Shown piece after piece: positions 17,574-26,534 of a stretch of 64,000 nt of DNA. The DNA comes from an uncultured bacterium. GTDB taxonomy: Bacteria > DUMJ01. The notes below the pieces were generated by a model that was not told where the DNA came from, made no database searches, and worked only from the letters and a program-made list of their open reading frames with translations. Position numbers and translations under genes: made by a program. The stretch is taken from assembly GCA_937958695.1 (NCBI GenBank), contig CALGNK010000001.1, positions 1-64,000 on the forward strand, in the 5' to 3' direction. Positions within the stretch are counted from its first letter, which is position 1; each line of letters starts with the position of its first letter.

Positions 17574-19281
17574 ACCTTTTTACATAGTCTATCTGAGAGA
17601 TCCGTCCAACAATAACTTGACTAGCGTAGAGTAATTCCATAAGATTCTTATCTGTAGGATCAAGAATAACGCTATCAAGTCCATTAGCTACTGTCATACT
17701 GAGGAAGGCTCTATTAAGTAAAGACCTATTAGGAAGACCAAAAGATACATTACTTAGTCCTAGCGTAGTAAGATATCCTTTACTACTAAAATAAAAGAGA
17801 GCTTTAATGGTCTCACCTATCTGTTCTGGATTCGTAGCAATAGAAAATACAAGAGGGTCAAGAATAATGCTAGCTCTATCATTAATGCTAAAGATAGAAA
17901 GGATATCTTCTCCGTTCTTTATCCTTTCCTCTGCATTCTGGGGTAACTTCTCTCTGCCAGTAGTAAGTGCTATTGTTACAGTCCCATATCTTTTAGCTAG
18001 TTCTATTATCCTTTCTCTGGAATGCTCTAAAGATATGGAGTTTATACATCCCCTACCTGGATATAATCTAAGAGCCATCTCTAATATATCTGGGTCCTGT
18101 ACATCAAAGACCAGAGGAATATCTCCAAATTGCTGAAAGTTTATTATAAGCTCTCTAATCAATTCTTTCTCATTAACTTCTGGAGAACTAAGATGTAGAT
18201 CTATAGCCTTAGCACCAGCTTGAATCTGTTCACGTCCAAGATCTATAAGACCATCCATGTCTTTAGAAGAGAGAAGATTCCTACACTCCTCCGCATAGGC
18301 ATTTAGTTTTTCCCCAATTATTGTAATGGGTAGATCCTTAGCTATCTCCACCAATTTAGTTCTAGAAGTAAATGCGGTATAAGCACCTCTTCTTTCTATC
18401 TTGACCTTCTCCATACTCTTTACAGCATCACTTATCGCCTTAGTATGGTCTGGAGTAGAACCACAGCAAGATCCAACAATACTTGCACCAAGCTCTACAT
18501 ACTTAACAGCAAAATTAGCTAATTGTTCAGGAGATTCTGGATATAATAATTTACCACCTTCAATAATGGGCATTCCTGCGTTAGGCTGAATACTAATATA
18601 GGGAACCCCAGAACTTACCATCTTCTCCAAGACCTTATATAGTCCTTCTGAGCCCATACTACAATTAGCACCAACTACATCTGCCCCTAGACTCCAAAGT
18701 ACCAAGGCGCTAACCTCTGGAGGAGTCCCAGAGGTAGTCCTAAGATTCTCAGAAAAACTCATCTGACATATAACAGGAAGCTTGGTATTCTCTTTACAGG
18801 CAAGGAGAGCTATTCTAGCCTCTTGAAGATCTCCCATGGTCTCAATAATAATAGCATCTACTCCACCTTCTTCTAGAGCCATAGCCTGTTCCTTGAATGC
18901 TTCATAGGCAGATTCAAAAGACAAATCCCCAAATGGTTCTAGAATCTTACCAGTAGGTCCTATAGAACCTAGAACGAAAACTTTATCTTGAGCCACCTTC
19001 CTAGCTATCCTAGCCCCAGCAATGTTTAACTCCCTAACCTTATCTTCTAAGTGATGAGCAGAAAGTCTAAATCTATTAGCCCCAAAGGTATTTGTCTCTA
19101 TACAATCAGCCCCTGCATCTATGTAAAGTCTGTGAATCTCTTCTATCACCTCAGGTCTAGAAAGGTTCCATTCCTCAGAGCATCCACCTGAAGTAAGACC
19201 ATACCCCATAAGCATAGTGCCCATAGCACCATCACATACCAAAACCCTTTCTTTTAAAGCTTTAAGAAACGAGTAACTCAT
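17566..19281 (-). CDS. Homocysteine S-methyltransferase/pterin-binding protein (MetH N-terminal half)
   Basis: This 571-residue protein has two of the four MetH modules. Residues 1-290 form the homocysteine-binding barrel, with the zinc cysteines Cys207 (GANCSMG), Cys272 and Cys273 (GSCCGS). Residues about 315-560 form the methyltetrahydrofolate-binding barrel (IGEKLNA, IDLHLSSPEV, GLSNVSFGLPNRS). The cobalamin-binding and reactivation modules are absent, so the corrinoid must sit on another protein, as in Thermotoga-type split methionine synthases. It overlaps rsfS by 20 bases and is the last gene of the rplU-obg operon. It meets the sulfatase maturase tail to tail, leaving no room for a terminator. 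Confidence 0.92.
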   Translation of the reverse strand: MSYSFLKALKERVLVCDGAMGTMLMGYGLTSGGCSEEWNLSRPEVIEEIHRLYIDAGADCIETNTFGANRFRLSAHHLEDKVRELNIAGARIARKVAQDKVFVLGSIGPTGKILEPFGDLSFESAYEAFKEQAMALEEGGVDAIIIETMGDLQEARIALLACKENTKLPVICQMSFSENLRTTSGTPPEVSALVLWSLGADVVGANCSMGSEGLYKVLEKMVSSGVPYISIQPNAGMPIIEGGKLLYPESPEQLANFAVKYVELGASIVGSCCGSTPDHTKAISDAVKSMEKVKIERRGAYTAFTSRTKLVEIAKDLPITIIGEKLNAYAEECRNLLSSKDMDGLIDLGREQIQAGAKAIDLHLSSPEVNEKELIRELIINFQQFGDIPLVFDVQDPDILEMALRLYPGRGCINSISLEHSRERIIELAKRYGTVTIALTTGREKLPQNAEERIKNGEDILSIFSINDRASIILDPLVFSIATNPEQIGETIKALFYFSSKGYLTTLGLSNVSFGLPNRSLLNRAFLSMTVANGLDSVILDPTDKNLMELLYASQVIVGRISQIDYVKRFK

Positions 19282-19624
19282 CTGGCAACTTCACCTTCTT
19301 TGCTCTAGCCCATAATCTCTCTAGATTATAAAACTCGCGAGTCTCTGGTTCCATTATGTGTATAACAAATGTATTGTAGTCTAATATTACCCAACCTCCC
19401 TCGTACTCTCCTTCTATATGAAGGGGAGATATACCCTCTTGGGACATAACCTTATCTATGTTTTCTACAATAGCAGAAGTCTGATGAGAGGTTTGAGACG
19501 TAATGATAACAAAATAATCTGTAATGGTCATAAGATCTTGAAGATCTAAAAGGACAATATTCTCTCCCTTTTTCTCGACTGCCGCACTTATAGCAGTGTA
19601 AATCAGTTCAAGTGTAGATTTCAT
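19262..19624 (-). CDS. rsfS: Ribosomal silencing factor RsfS
   Basis: This 120-residue protein binds L14 on the large ribosomal subunit and blocks subunit joining under starvation. The family core is clear: the LDLQDLMTITDYFVIITS strand-helix, then HIEGEYEGGWVILDYNTFVIHIM and the tail YNLERLWARAKKV. It overlaps yqeK upstream and metH downstream, the standard nadD-yqeK-rsfS order. Confidence 0.95.
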   Translation of the reverse strand: MKSTLELIYTAISAAVEKKGENIVLLDLQDLMTITDYFVIITSQTSHQTSAIVENIDKVMSQEGISPLHIEGEYEGGWVILDYNTFVIHIMEPETREFYNLERLWARAKKVKLPDELLVS

Positions 19625-20210
19625 TTAAAACACTTTTCCCCTCCTTTATCAAATAATTCCAAACTTCAATAGTCTTCGGATGAACCGCAAGATTATTTCT
19701 CATAATATAACCCACAGTAAGGTTAATTGCAAATAAAATTGCACTGTTAAGGTCCCTCTTTACAATCTCTCTTAAATGACTAACACCAGGAAAATCCCTA
19801 TTGTATTCGATATAATCCGCAATAAATATAATCTTATCTAAAGTAGACATCTCTTTATCACCAGTGGTGTGTTTCCATATTGCACTCAGTATCTCTCTAT
19901 CTTTTATACCAAAATACTCACGTGCAAATATACTCCCTACGGGAGCATGTAGTATCTGAGGAGAAGAAAGGTCCCAAATAGATAATGGAATATTATAAGA
20001 CCTAGCTAATCTTATCAGTTCTTCATCTGAAAATCCCTTAACACAGTCGTGCAAAAGACCAGCCAACGATGCCTTATATGTATCTACCCCGTACCTCTCT
20101 GCTAAAAAAATAGCCTCTCTCTCTACCGCTAGCGTATGAAAGAATCTCTCTTTAGAAAGATGCTTTCTTAGGAAAGAGATATAAACCTCTCTATTGTCTA
20201 TACAAGCCAT
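19608..20210 (-). CDS. yqeK: YqeK-type HD phosphohydrolase (Ap4A hydrolase)
   Basis: This 200-residue HD-domain metal hydrolase of the YqeK family splits diadenosine tetraphosphate into two ADP. Metal ligands are visible in RFFHTLAVE, LLHDCVKG, QILHAPVG, IWKHTTG and IADYIEYNRDFPG. The start ATG at 20210 lies inside the end of nadD, with which it overlaps by 20 bases. Confidence 0.94.
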   Translation of the reverse strand: MACIDNREVYISFLRKHLSKERFFHTLAVEREAIFLAERYGVDTYKASLAGLLHDCVKGFSDEELIRLARSYNIPLSIWDLSSPQILHAPVGSIFAREYFGIKDREILSAIWKHTTGDKEMSTLDKIIFIADYIEYNRDFPGVSHLREIVKRDLNSAILFAINLTVGYIMRNNLAVHPKTIEVWNYLIKEGKSVLNEIYT

Positions 20211-20790
20211 GCTTTCTTATATAAGCCTCTACAGGCTCAGGAACCATATATCTTATAGGCTTACCCTGAGCCACCCTCTCTCTTATCAATGTCGAGGATA
20301 TAGCATAACCAGGTATTTCTAGTAATGAGACATTGTCTAATATCTCTCTGTCTAAATTTTTTAAACATTCAGCATTATAACCAGGGCGAGTTACCGCTAT
20401 AAAGTGTGCTAACTTTACTAGTTCGTAAGGGTCCCGCCAGGTAAGAATTTCAAGTATCGCATCTAACCCAGTAATAAAGAAGAGCTGAGAGTCTGGATAC
20501 ATCTCTCTAAATGCTCTTACTGTATCTATGGTATAAGATGGACCTGGACGTTCTATCTCTATACGAGATATGTTGAAGTAAGGGTTTGTAGCTATAGCTA
20601 ATGCAGTCATTATATACCTATCCTCAGCAGGAATCACAGATCGAGGTGTTCTATGAGGAGGATACCCTGAAGGGATAAATATAACTTGGTCTAAATTAAA
20701 TTGATGTCTTGCCTCTTCTGCTGCTACTAGATGCCCATAGTGTATCGGATTAAACGTTCCACCCATAAGTCCAATCTTATCAGAATTCAT
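20191..20790 (-). CDS. nadD: Nicotinate-nucleotide adenylyltransferase
   Basis: This 199-residue enzyme joins nicotinate mononucleotide to AMP from ATP in NAD synthesis. The nucleotidyltransferase motifs GGTFNPIHYGHL (near residue 9) and ISSTLIR (near 164) are intact. I start it at ATG 20790, which has GGAGAGGA upstream and overlaps the end of obg by 11 bases; longer in-frame versions lie deeper in obg. The final NAD step, nadE, is at 40399-41220 in another operon. Confidence 0.95.
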   Translation of the reverse strand: MNSDKIGLMGGTFNPIHYGHLVAAEEARHQFNLDQVIFIPSGYPPHRTPRSVIPAEDRYIMTALAIATNPYFNISRIEIERPGPSYTIDTVRAFREMYPDSQLFFITGLDAILEILTWRDPYELVKLAHFIAVTRPGYNAECLKNLDREILDNVSLLEIPGYAISSTLIRERVAQGKPIRYMVPEPVEAYIRKHGLYRQ

Positions 20791-21958
20791 ACTTAATCCT
20801 CTCCTCAAGCATAACAAATGGAATACCTTCTATTACAACCTTATCGCCTTCTTTGGCACCATTCCTTTTAAGGGCATCTAGTAAGCCATATCTTCTTATA
20901 AGAGGATTCAATAAGAGATGATGGTCTCTCTGTGTAAAATCTATCCTTCTCAAATCTTTAGCCAAATCTCTACTAGACACATAAAAAATTTCTCCCACCC
21001 TTCTAATAGATAGAGGTTCCATCTCTATAGTTAGTCTTTCTTCCTCTAAGGAAAGAGGAGCAGAACGCTTAAGAGAATTAAATATACTGATAATCTTATT
21101 CTTCAAAGTTTCCAATTTATCTGCATTATAGACATCATCTCTATGAAAAGTTATAATATCCTTTTTTAAGAGACTATCATTGTAAAGAGATAGCTCTGCC
21201 TTTATAATATCTAAATCTTCTTTTTTCTCAAAAAGTAAAATTAAGAGTTTTGCTCTTTCTGCATGCTTCAAAAATTTATTTCCTAAACCAGAACCCTTAT
21301 GAGATCCTTCTATAACAGCAGGAATCTCGACTAATCTTACAAGTCTTAATCCTGTATCAAAGACGCCAAATACAGGCTCAGTAGTAGTGAATGGATATTC
21401 AGCTATCTTAGGTTTAGCATTAGTGAGTAGAGAAAGTAAGGTAGACTTACCAGAGTTAGGTAAGCCTAAAATTGCCACATCTGTTATAGCCTTTAATATT
21501 AAAGTTACCCTTACTTCTTCTCCTACCTCACCCTTTTCCGACACCTGAGGGGCTCTATACTTATTAGAGAGGAAATTACTGTTACCACGTCCTCCTCTTC
21601 CGCCCTTAGCTACTAATAACTTATCCAGAGGGGTAAGGATTTCCCCTAAAAATCTCCCAGTATCAGTATTATAAACACATGTTCCTAATGGAACCCGGAT
21701 GTATAAATCAGCTCCATCCTTTCCGCTTTTCTTATTTCCTTGACCTTGAGAACCTGACTGGGCAATTAACTTCTTCTTAGAATGGTAAAAATTCAAAGTT
21801 TCCAGATTCTCATCACCGATTATGTATACATCTCCCCCTTTACCCCCATCTCCACCATCTGGGCCACCTTTAGGAAGATACTTTTCTCTATGAAAACTTA
21901 AAGCACCAGGACCTCCATCTCCTCCCTTAACCTTAATAACAACTTCATCTATAAACAT
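20780..21958 (-). CDS. obg: Obg-family GTPase with degenerate G3-G5 motifs
   Basis: This 392-residue protein has the Obg architecture: a glycine-rich Obg fold (1-155), a G domain (about 158-305) and a C-terminal OCT domain (about 308-385, with YGLLDALKRNGAKEGDKVVIEG). Obg proteins act in ribosome assembly and stress signalling. The P-loop GLPNSGKST (165-173) and switch I FTTTEP are intact. However, the G3 motif, normally DLPG or DIPG, is EIPA (211-214). G4, normally NKxD, is HRDD (272-275). The segment that should carry G5 (SAxxxxG) is largely missing, with only some 34 residues between G4 and the OCT domain. Guanine specificity and hydrolysis may be altered. The gene lies in its usual place behind rplU-rpmA. 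Confidence 0.9.
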   Translation of the reverse strand: MFIDEVVIKVKGGDGGPGALSFHREKYLPKGGPDGGDGGKGGDVYIIGDENLETLNFYHSKKKLIAQSGSQGQGNKKSGKDGADLYIRVPLGTCVYNTDTGRFLGEILTPLDKLLVAKGGRGGRGNSNFLSNKYRAPQVSEKGEVGEEVRVTLILKAITDVAILGLPNSGKSTLLSLLTNAKPKIAEYPFTTTEPVFGVFDTGLRLVRLVEIPAVIEGSHKGSGLGNKFLKHAERAKLLILLFEKKEDLDIIKAELSLYNDSLLKKDIITFHRDDVYNADKLETLKNKIISIFNSLKRSAPLSLEEERLTIEMEPLSIRRVGEIFYVSSRDLAKDLRRIDFTQRDHHLLLNPLIRRYGLLDALKRNGAKEGDKVVIEGIPFVMLEERIKYEF

Positions 21959-21959
21959 A

Positions 21960-22217
21960 CTAAGACTGTACAGGAATCACACTCACTACCTTTTTATCTT
22001 TTTTTGTTCTAAAAGAGACAATACCATCCACTAAGGCAAAGAGGGTAAAATCCTTTCCTATACCAACATTCTGACCAGGATGGATCCTAGTTCCTCTCTG
22101 CCTCACTATAATATTGCCAGCGGTTACAAACTGGCCATCAGAACGTTTTACTCCTAGATACTTAGGATTACTATCTCGTCCATTAGCTGTGCTTCCCGCA
22201 CCCTTTTTATGAGCCAT
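21960..22217 (-). CDS. rpmA: Ribosomal protein bL27
   Basis: This 85-residue large-subunit protein reaches into the peptidyl-transferase centre. It begins directly with [16 protein letters not shown], so there is no N-terminal extension needing the Prp protease, and no prp gene lies between it and rplU. It overlaps rplU by 11 bases and ends one base before obg. Confidence 0.97.
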   Translation of the reverse strand: MAHKKGAGSTANGRDSNPKYLGVKRSDGQFVTAGNIIVRQRGTRIHPGQNVGIGKDFTLFALVDGIVSFRTKKDKKVVSVIPVQS

Positions 22218-22527
22218 AAGTCACCTCTGCAATCTGTACTTTAGTAAGATACTGTCTATGGCCTCTCTTTCTTCTATAATGCTTCTTAGGCCTATACTTA
22301 AATACTATAATCTTTTTACCCCTAAACTGTTCTAGCACTATTCCCTTCACCTTTATATTCTCTAAATAAGGGGTCCCTATAACACTTTCCCCTTCATTAC
22401 TTTTTACCATCAATACCTTATCAAATACTACCTCTTCTCCTTCTCCAACATCTAACTTCTCTACAGTTAGTATATCTCCAGGGCTTACCTTATACTGTTT
22501 TCCACCTGTCTCTATAATAGCATACAC
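22207..22527 (-). CDS. rplU: Ribosomal protein bL21
   Basis: This 106-residue protein binds 23S rRNA. The typical start [18 protein letters not shown] and the conserved tail [19 protein letters not shown] are present. It is the first gene of an operon running rplU-rpmA-obg-nadD-yqeK-rsfS-metH, with a good promoter just upstream. AGGAGGT lies about ten bases before the start. Confidence 0.97.
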   Translation of the reverse strand: MYAIIETGGKQYKVSPGDILTVEKLDVGEGEEVVFDKVLMVKSNEGESVIGTPYLENIKVKGIVLEQFRGKKIIVFKYRPKKHYRRKRGHRQYLTKVQIAEVTYGS

Positions 22528-22567
22528 TGTTAAGTCTACCTCCTAAAAGATTTAATCGACAGTTTAA

Positions 22568-22596
22568 AATTTACCATACAGTTTGAATAAAGTCAA
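22568..22596 (-). promoter_or_regulatory. Promoter of the rplU-obg operon
   Basis: On the minus strand TTGACT (22591-22596) and TAAATT (22568-22573) are spaced by 17 bases. The leader to the rplU start would be about 35 bases, too short for a long L21-type leader RNA. I saw no terminator hairpin between this promoter and the upstream flavoprotein gene. Confidence 0.6.
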
Positions 22597-22614
22597 GATT
22601 CACAAATTCTTATT

Positions 22615-23841
22615 CTAACAGCTATTTCCAGCTACATAGCCTGTAGAAAATGCTATCTGCAAGTTAAATCCTCCGGTATAGCCATCAACATCTATAACCT
22701 CTCCTGCAAAAAAGAGGCCTTTAACTATTTTAGATTCCATAGTAGAAGGATTAATCTCATTAACATTAACCCCTCCAGATGTAACAATAGCTTCTTCTAT
22801 AGGTCTAAATCTAGAGACAGTTATCGAAAGATTTTTTAATAATCTTACTAGTCTCCTCCTCTCTTCTCTTGATATCTGATTTACGTATTTATCTCTACGG
22901 ATTCCGGACAATTCTACCACCACAGGTATCAATGACCTTGGTAATAGCTCATCCAATGAATTAGCAAAATATCTCCTAGAGTACTTTGCAAAGTCCTTCT
23001 GAATTCTTCTGTCCAGTTCTTCATCTGAAAGACCAGGTTTTAGGTCAATAATAATTCTATATCTATTTCTATCAATACCTCTCATATGAGAACTAGCAGA
23101 GAGGATTACAGGTCCTGAAACACCAAAGTGGGTAAAAAGCATCTCTCCAAAATCATTATAAATTTCTCTCTCAGAATGATCTATCACCTTTATAGCGACA
23201 TTCTTTAATGTTAATCCTTGAAGATCAGCGACCCAAGGTTCTTCTATCTCCAAGGGAACTAATGACGGTTTTGGAGTAACTATAGTATGGCCCAATTCTT
23301 TAGCAAATCTGTATCCATCTCCAGTAGAACCTGTCTCAGGATAAGATAGCCCTCCAGTAGCAATAATCACACTATCTGAAGGGATAAACCTTCCTTCGCT
23401 AAGAGTAACCCCTATAACTTTACTATTGTCTCTAAGGATTCTTTTTACCTCTCCTCTCATTATCTTGACATTATTACTCCTCAGATATCTCTCTAAAGCA
23501 TGTAGTATATCACTTGCTCTATCCGACTTTGGAAATACCCTACCTCCTCTTTCAACCTTAGTTTCGACACCTAAATCATTGAAGAATCTGATTAAGTCTT
23601 TATTAGAAAACTTAGTAAATGCACTATAAAGGAACCTTCCGTTTATAGGTATATTATTAATAAGCTCTTGCAGACTGGTATCATTAGTAAAGTTACACCT
23701 TCCCTTCCCAGTCAAAAGAAGTTTCCTTCCTAAAGAGCTATTCTTTTCTATAAGTAAAACATCAAGGCCTCTAATTCCGGCAGTTCCACCTACCATCATA
23801 CCAGCAGGACCACCACCAACAACTATTACTCTCCTTGTCAT
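22615..23841 (-). CDS. HI0933/BaiN-like FAD-dependent oxidoreductase
   Basis: This 408-residue flavoprotein of the YhiN/HI0933 family starts with the Rossmann motif VIVVGGGPAGMM and has the family signature LLLTGKGRCNFTN near residue 45. The C-terminal part contains SGGVNVNEINPSTMESK and GLFFAGEVIDVDGYTGGFNLQIAFSTGYVAG, which complete the FAD site. The physiological substrate of the family is mostly unknown; one member is a bile-acid reductase. I use ATG 23841, which has AAGGCG about nine bases upstream; an in-frame extension to 23904 adds non-conserved residues. It is divergent from the tsaE operon. Confidence 0.9.
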   Translation of the reverse strand: MTRRVIVVGGGPAGMMVGGTAGIRGLDVLLIEKNSSLGRKLLLTGKGRCNFTNDTSLQELINNIPINGRFLYSAFTKFSNKDLIRFFNDLGVETKVERGGRVFPKSDRASDILHALERYLRSNNVKIMRGEVKRILRDNSKVIGVTLSEGRFIPSDSVIIATGGLSYPETGSTGDGYRFAKELGHTIVTPKPSLVPLEIEEPWVADLQGLTLKNVAIKVIDHSEREIYNDFGEMLFTHFGVSGPVILSASSHMRGIDRNRYRIIIDLKPGLSDEELDRRIQKDFAKYSRRYFANSLDELLPRSLIPVVVELSGIRRDKYVNQISREERRRLVRLLKNLSITVSRFRPIEEAIVTSGGVNVNEINPSTMESKIVKGLFFAGEVIDVDGYTGGFNLQIAFSTGYVAGNSC

Positions 23842-24007
23842 AATAGATCGCCTTCTATAAATCTTAGTAAAATGTAACTTATTTTTAACTGAGTCATTAG
23901 TCATTATTATACTTTCAAAATTATTAAATAATCAACGGTTACAAAATTCTCTATCCTTGATAGAACAAAAGAATAATATATTTGTGTTTTATGATAAAAT
24001 ATCTTCT

Positions 24008-24481
24008 ATGGATAATACATATATTACCTTTTATTCCAGAGCTCCTCAGGAGACAGAGGAGATTGGTAATATTATTGGTAGGATAAGTGAAGGTAAAGAG
24101 CTTCTTTTACTTCAAGGAGATCTGGGAGCAGGGAAGACTGTATTGGTAAAAGGAATAGCTAAAGGATTAGGTATAAATGCTCAGATTGTAAGTCCGACAT
24201 TTGTAATTATAAAAAATTATCCTGGAAGACTTACATTGAACCATATAGATCTTTACAGGATAAACAGTATAGAGGAGCTAGGGATTGAAGAATACATTGA
24301 TGATGACTCGTCTATTACAGTTGTAGAGTGGGGAGAGAAGCTAATTAATATTCTGAATTTAAAAGAATATCTGCTTGTAAAAATAGATATAATTGAAGAT
24401 AGCTTCAGAAAGATTACCCTAATTCCAAAAGGAGAGAGATATATAAGGCTTATAGAAAGGATAAAAGAATGGCAGATCTAG
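24008..24481 (+). CDS. tsaE: tRNA threonylcarbamoyladenosine ATPase TsaE
   Basis: This protein of about 157 residues is the ATPase that drives the TsaB-TsaD complex making t6A37 in ANN-decoding tRNAs. The Walker A motif GDLGAGKTVL, the SPTFVIIKNYPG segment and HIDLYRI are characteristic, as is VVEWGEK near the end. The start is placed at ATG 24008, where family similarity begins; the ribosome site is weak, and an earlier start at 23957 is possible but adds unrelated residues. The stop overlaps tsaB by 13 bases. Confidence 0.93.
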   Translation: MDNTYITFYSRAPQETEEIGNIIGRISEGKELLLLQGDLGAGKTVLVKGIAKGLGINAQIVSPTFVIIKNYPGRLTLNHIDLYRINSIEELGIEEYIDDDSSITVVEWGEKLINILNLKEYLLVKIDIIEDSFRKITLIPKGERYIRLIERIKEWQI

Positions 24482-25104
24482 CTATTGACACAAGTACCAG
24501 CTATCTATCCTTAGCAATAATAAAGGGAGATATAACACTTTACGAGCAGAATGTATTTTCTCTAAAATTACATTCTGTACTTTTACCTAAAGAGATAGAA
24601 AGGGCTTTAGGAATAACTAAGGAAAGAGTAGAAAGGATATTTGTTGCCATTGGTCCAGGGTCTTTTACCGGGTTAAGGGTAGGGATCTCTTTAGTAAAAG
24701 GGATAACTCTGTTTAGTAATATATCGGTTATAGGTGTTCCAACCTTCGATGGGCTTGCTTATAACTTACCTGTTGAAGGGAAAATTTTTATTGTTATGAG
24801 ATACAGGCTAAGTAAAGCATATTATGGTATATACAGAGCAGAGGATAGAAAGTGGATATGCGAGAAATTGGGTGTTGCTGAAATAGAAGAGCTTCCAAGG
24901 TTAGTTACAGATGAAAGAATAGTAATAGTAAAAGAACAAAATTATAACGAAATAGCCAGTATGTTCCAACACCCTACACTTATAACTCCTCGAGCTTCTC
25001 TGTTAGTAATTCCAGGTAGAGAAATGGAACCAAGTAAGTTAGAAGAATTAGAACCTATATACATAGAACCTTCAGAGGCAGAAAGACTAATGGCTTATGA
25101 TTGA
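24469..25104 (+). CDS. tsaB: t6A synthesis scaffold TsaB
   Basis: This 211-residue protein of the actin-like ASKHA fold is a non-catalytic paralogue and partner of TsaD. Family features are LAIDTSTSYLSLAII at the start and AIGPGSFTGLRVGISLVKG near residue 63. It overlaps tsaE upstream and rimI downstream by a few bases, so the t6A proteins are translated as a coupled set. Confidence 0.94.
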   Translation: MADLAIDTSTSYLSLAIIKGDITLYEQNVFSLKLHSVLLPKEIERALGITKERVERIFVAIGPGSFTGLRVGISLVKGITLFSNISVIGVPTFDGLAYNLPVEGKIFIVMRYRLSKAYYGIYRAEDRKWICEKLGVAEIEELPRLVTDERIVIVKEQNYNEIASMFQHPTLITPRASLLVIPGREMEPSKLEELEPIYIEPSEAERLMAYD

Positions 25105-25582
25105 AATAAAAAGGATGACAGTAAAACATCTAAAAGAGGTATTAAAGATTGAAGAACTGTCTTTTTCTATGCCTTGGAGCTTTCAGTCATTCTATAATGA
25201 ATTAGTAAGTAACCCTTATGGTTATTATGTAGTAGCTTTAGAAAACGACAAAGTAGTTGGCTATGGAGGGATGTGGATACTCTTTGAAGAATGCCATATA
25301 ACGACAATAGCAGTTGACCCAAAAAGGAGAAGAGAGGGGATTGGTAGAAGGATAATGGAGCACTTAATAGAGGAAGCCAAAGAACATGATGTAGAGTGGA
25401 TATCCTTAGAGGTTAGGGTTTCGAATATACCAGCTCAAAATCTATACAAATCGCTCGGTTTTGAAATGGTGGGAGTAAGAAAGCAATACTATCAGCCAAA
25501 CAATGAAGACGCTATTATAATGAGGCTAATGTTAAAGGGGAAGAAAGGGAATGTATATCCTGGCTATAGACACGTCTTGTGA
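25097..25582 (+). CDS. rimI: Ribosomal-protein alanine N-acetyltransferase RimI
   Basis: This 161-residue GNAT acetyltransferase carries the acetyl-CoA motif TTIAVDPKRRREGIGRRIMEHL and the RimI region LEVRVSNIPAQNLYKSLGF. The family acetylates the N-terminus of ribosomal protein S18 and sometimes others. It lies between tsaB and tsaD as in many bacteria and overlaps tsaD by 32 bases, an unusually long overlap. Confidence 0.92.
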   Translation: MIEIKRMTVKHLKEVLKIEELSFSMPWSFQSFYNELVSNPYGYYVVALENDKVVGYGGMWILFEECHITTIAVDPKRRREGIGRRIMEHLIEEAKEHDVEWISLEVRVSNIPAQNLYKSLGFEMVGVRKQYYQPNNEDAIIMRLMLKGKKGNVYPGYRHVL

Positions 25583-26534
25583 TGATACATCTGTTGCTAT
25601 ATTAAAAGATGGGCATAATATACTATCAAATCTAGTAAGTTCTCAGCACGATATACATAAGCGATTTGGAGGAGTAGTCCCTGAACTTGCGTCTAGAAGA
25701 CACCTTGAGAATATAATACCAATGATTAAGCTAGCATTAAAAGAGGCAAAAATAGAAGAGAAAGATATAGATGTTATAGGAGTAACTTATGGACCAGGGC
25801 TTATAGGCTCACTATTGGTAGGTCTTATGACTGCAAAAGGACTTGCCTATTCTCTTAAAAAACCTTTCATAGGAATAAATCATATGGAAGGGCATATCTT
25901 TGGAGCTATTCTTGAACATAAAGAGCTTTATCCCCCATTTATGGCTCTAGTAGTATCTGGAGGTCATACAGACCTAGTTCTAGTAAGAAGATACTTCTCT
26001 TATGAAGTAATAGGTTCAACAAGGGATGATGCGGCAGGAGAAGCTTTTGACAAGGTAGCAAGGCTATTAGATATAGGTTATCCTGGAGGTCCTGCTATAG
26101 AGAGATTTGCCAAATTAGGTAAGATAGATTATAATCTGCCTAGGGCTATTCCAGAAGGATATGATTTTAGTTTTAGCGGACTAAAAACTGCTGTAAGTAA
26201 ACTACTAAGAGAGGATATTGACCTCCCATCTGTAGCCTATAGCTTCCAAGAGGCGGTAGTAGATGTTCTAGTAAACAAATCACTAAAAGCATGTGCTAAT
26301 TATAATATAAGCAAGCTCGCAATCTCAGGCGGAGTAGCTGCCAACAAAAGGCTAAGGGAGAGATTTTTAGAAGAGGCTCTTAAGTATGATGTAAAGACTT
26401 ATTTTCCTTCTATCTCAATGTGTACAGATAATGCCAGTATGATAGCCTGTGCCACATATTACAGATATTTAGCAGGATATAGAAGCGACTTTACTCTAAA
26501 TGCGGAAAGCTATTGCAGTTATCCAAATGGATGA
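25551..26534 (+). CDS. tsaD: tRNA N6-threonylcarbamoyladenosine transferase TsaD
   Basis: This 327-residue metalloprotein transfers the threonylcarbamoyl group to A37 of tRNA. It opens with YILAIDTSCDDTSVAILKDG; the metal ligands are in NHMEGH (near residue 112) and CTDNASMIA near 288. SGGHTDL and KTAVSKLL segments are also typical. The ATG at 25551 lies within rimI, so translational coupling is likely. The partner TsaC/YwlC is not in the window. Confidence 0.95.
   Translation: MYILAIDTSCDDTSVAILKDGHNILSNLVSSQHDIHKRFGGVVPELASRRHLENIIPMIKLALKEAKIEEKDIDVIGVTYGPGLIGSLLVGLMTAKGLAYSLKKPFIGINHMEGHIFGAILEHKELYPPFMALVVSGGHTDLVLVRRYFSYEVIGSTRDDAAGEAFDKVARLLDIGYPGGPAIERFAKLGKIDYNLPRAIPEGYDFSFSGLKTAVSKLLREDIDLPSVAYSFQEAVVDVLVNKSLKACANYNISKLAISGGVAANKRLRERFLEEALKYDVKTYFPSISMCTDNASMIACATYYRYLAGYRSDFTLNAESYCSYPNG

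Noticed and set aside
22528-22614. A regulatory leader RNA (L21 leader) upstream of rplU
   Set aside because: The promoter leaves a leader of only about 35 bases, with no stable hairpin seen.
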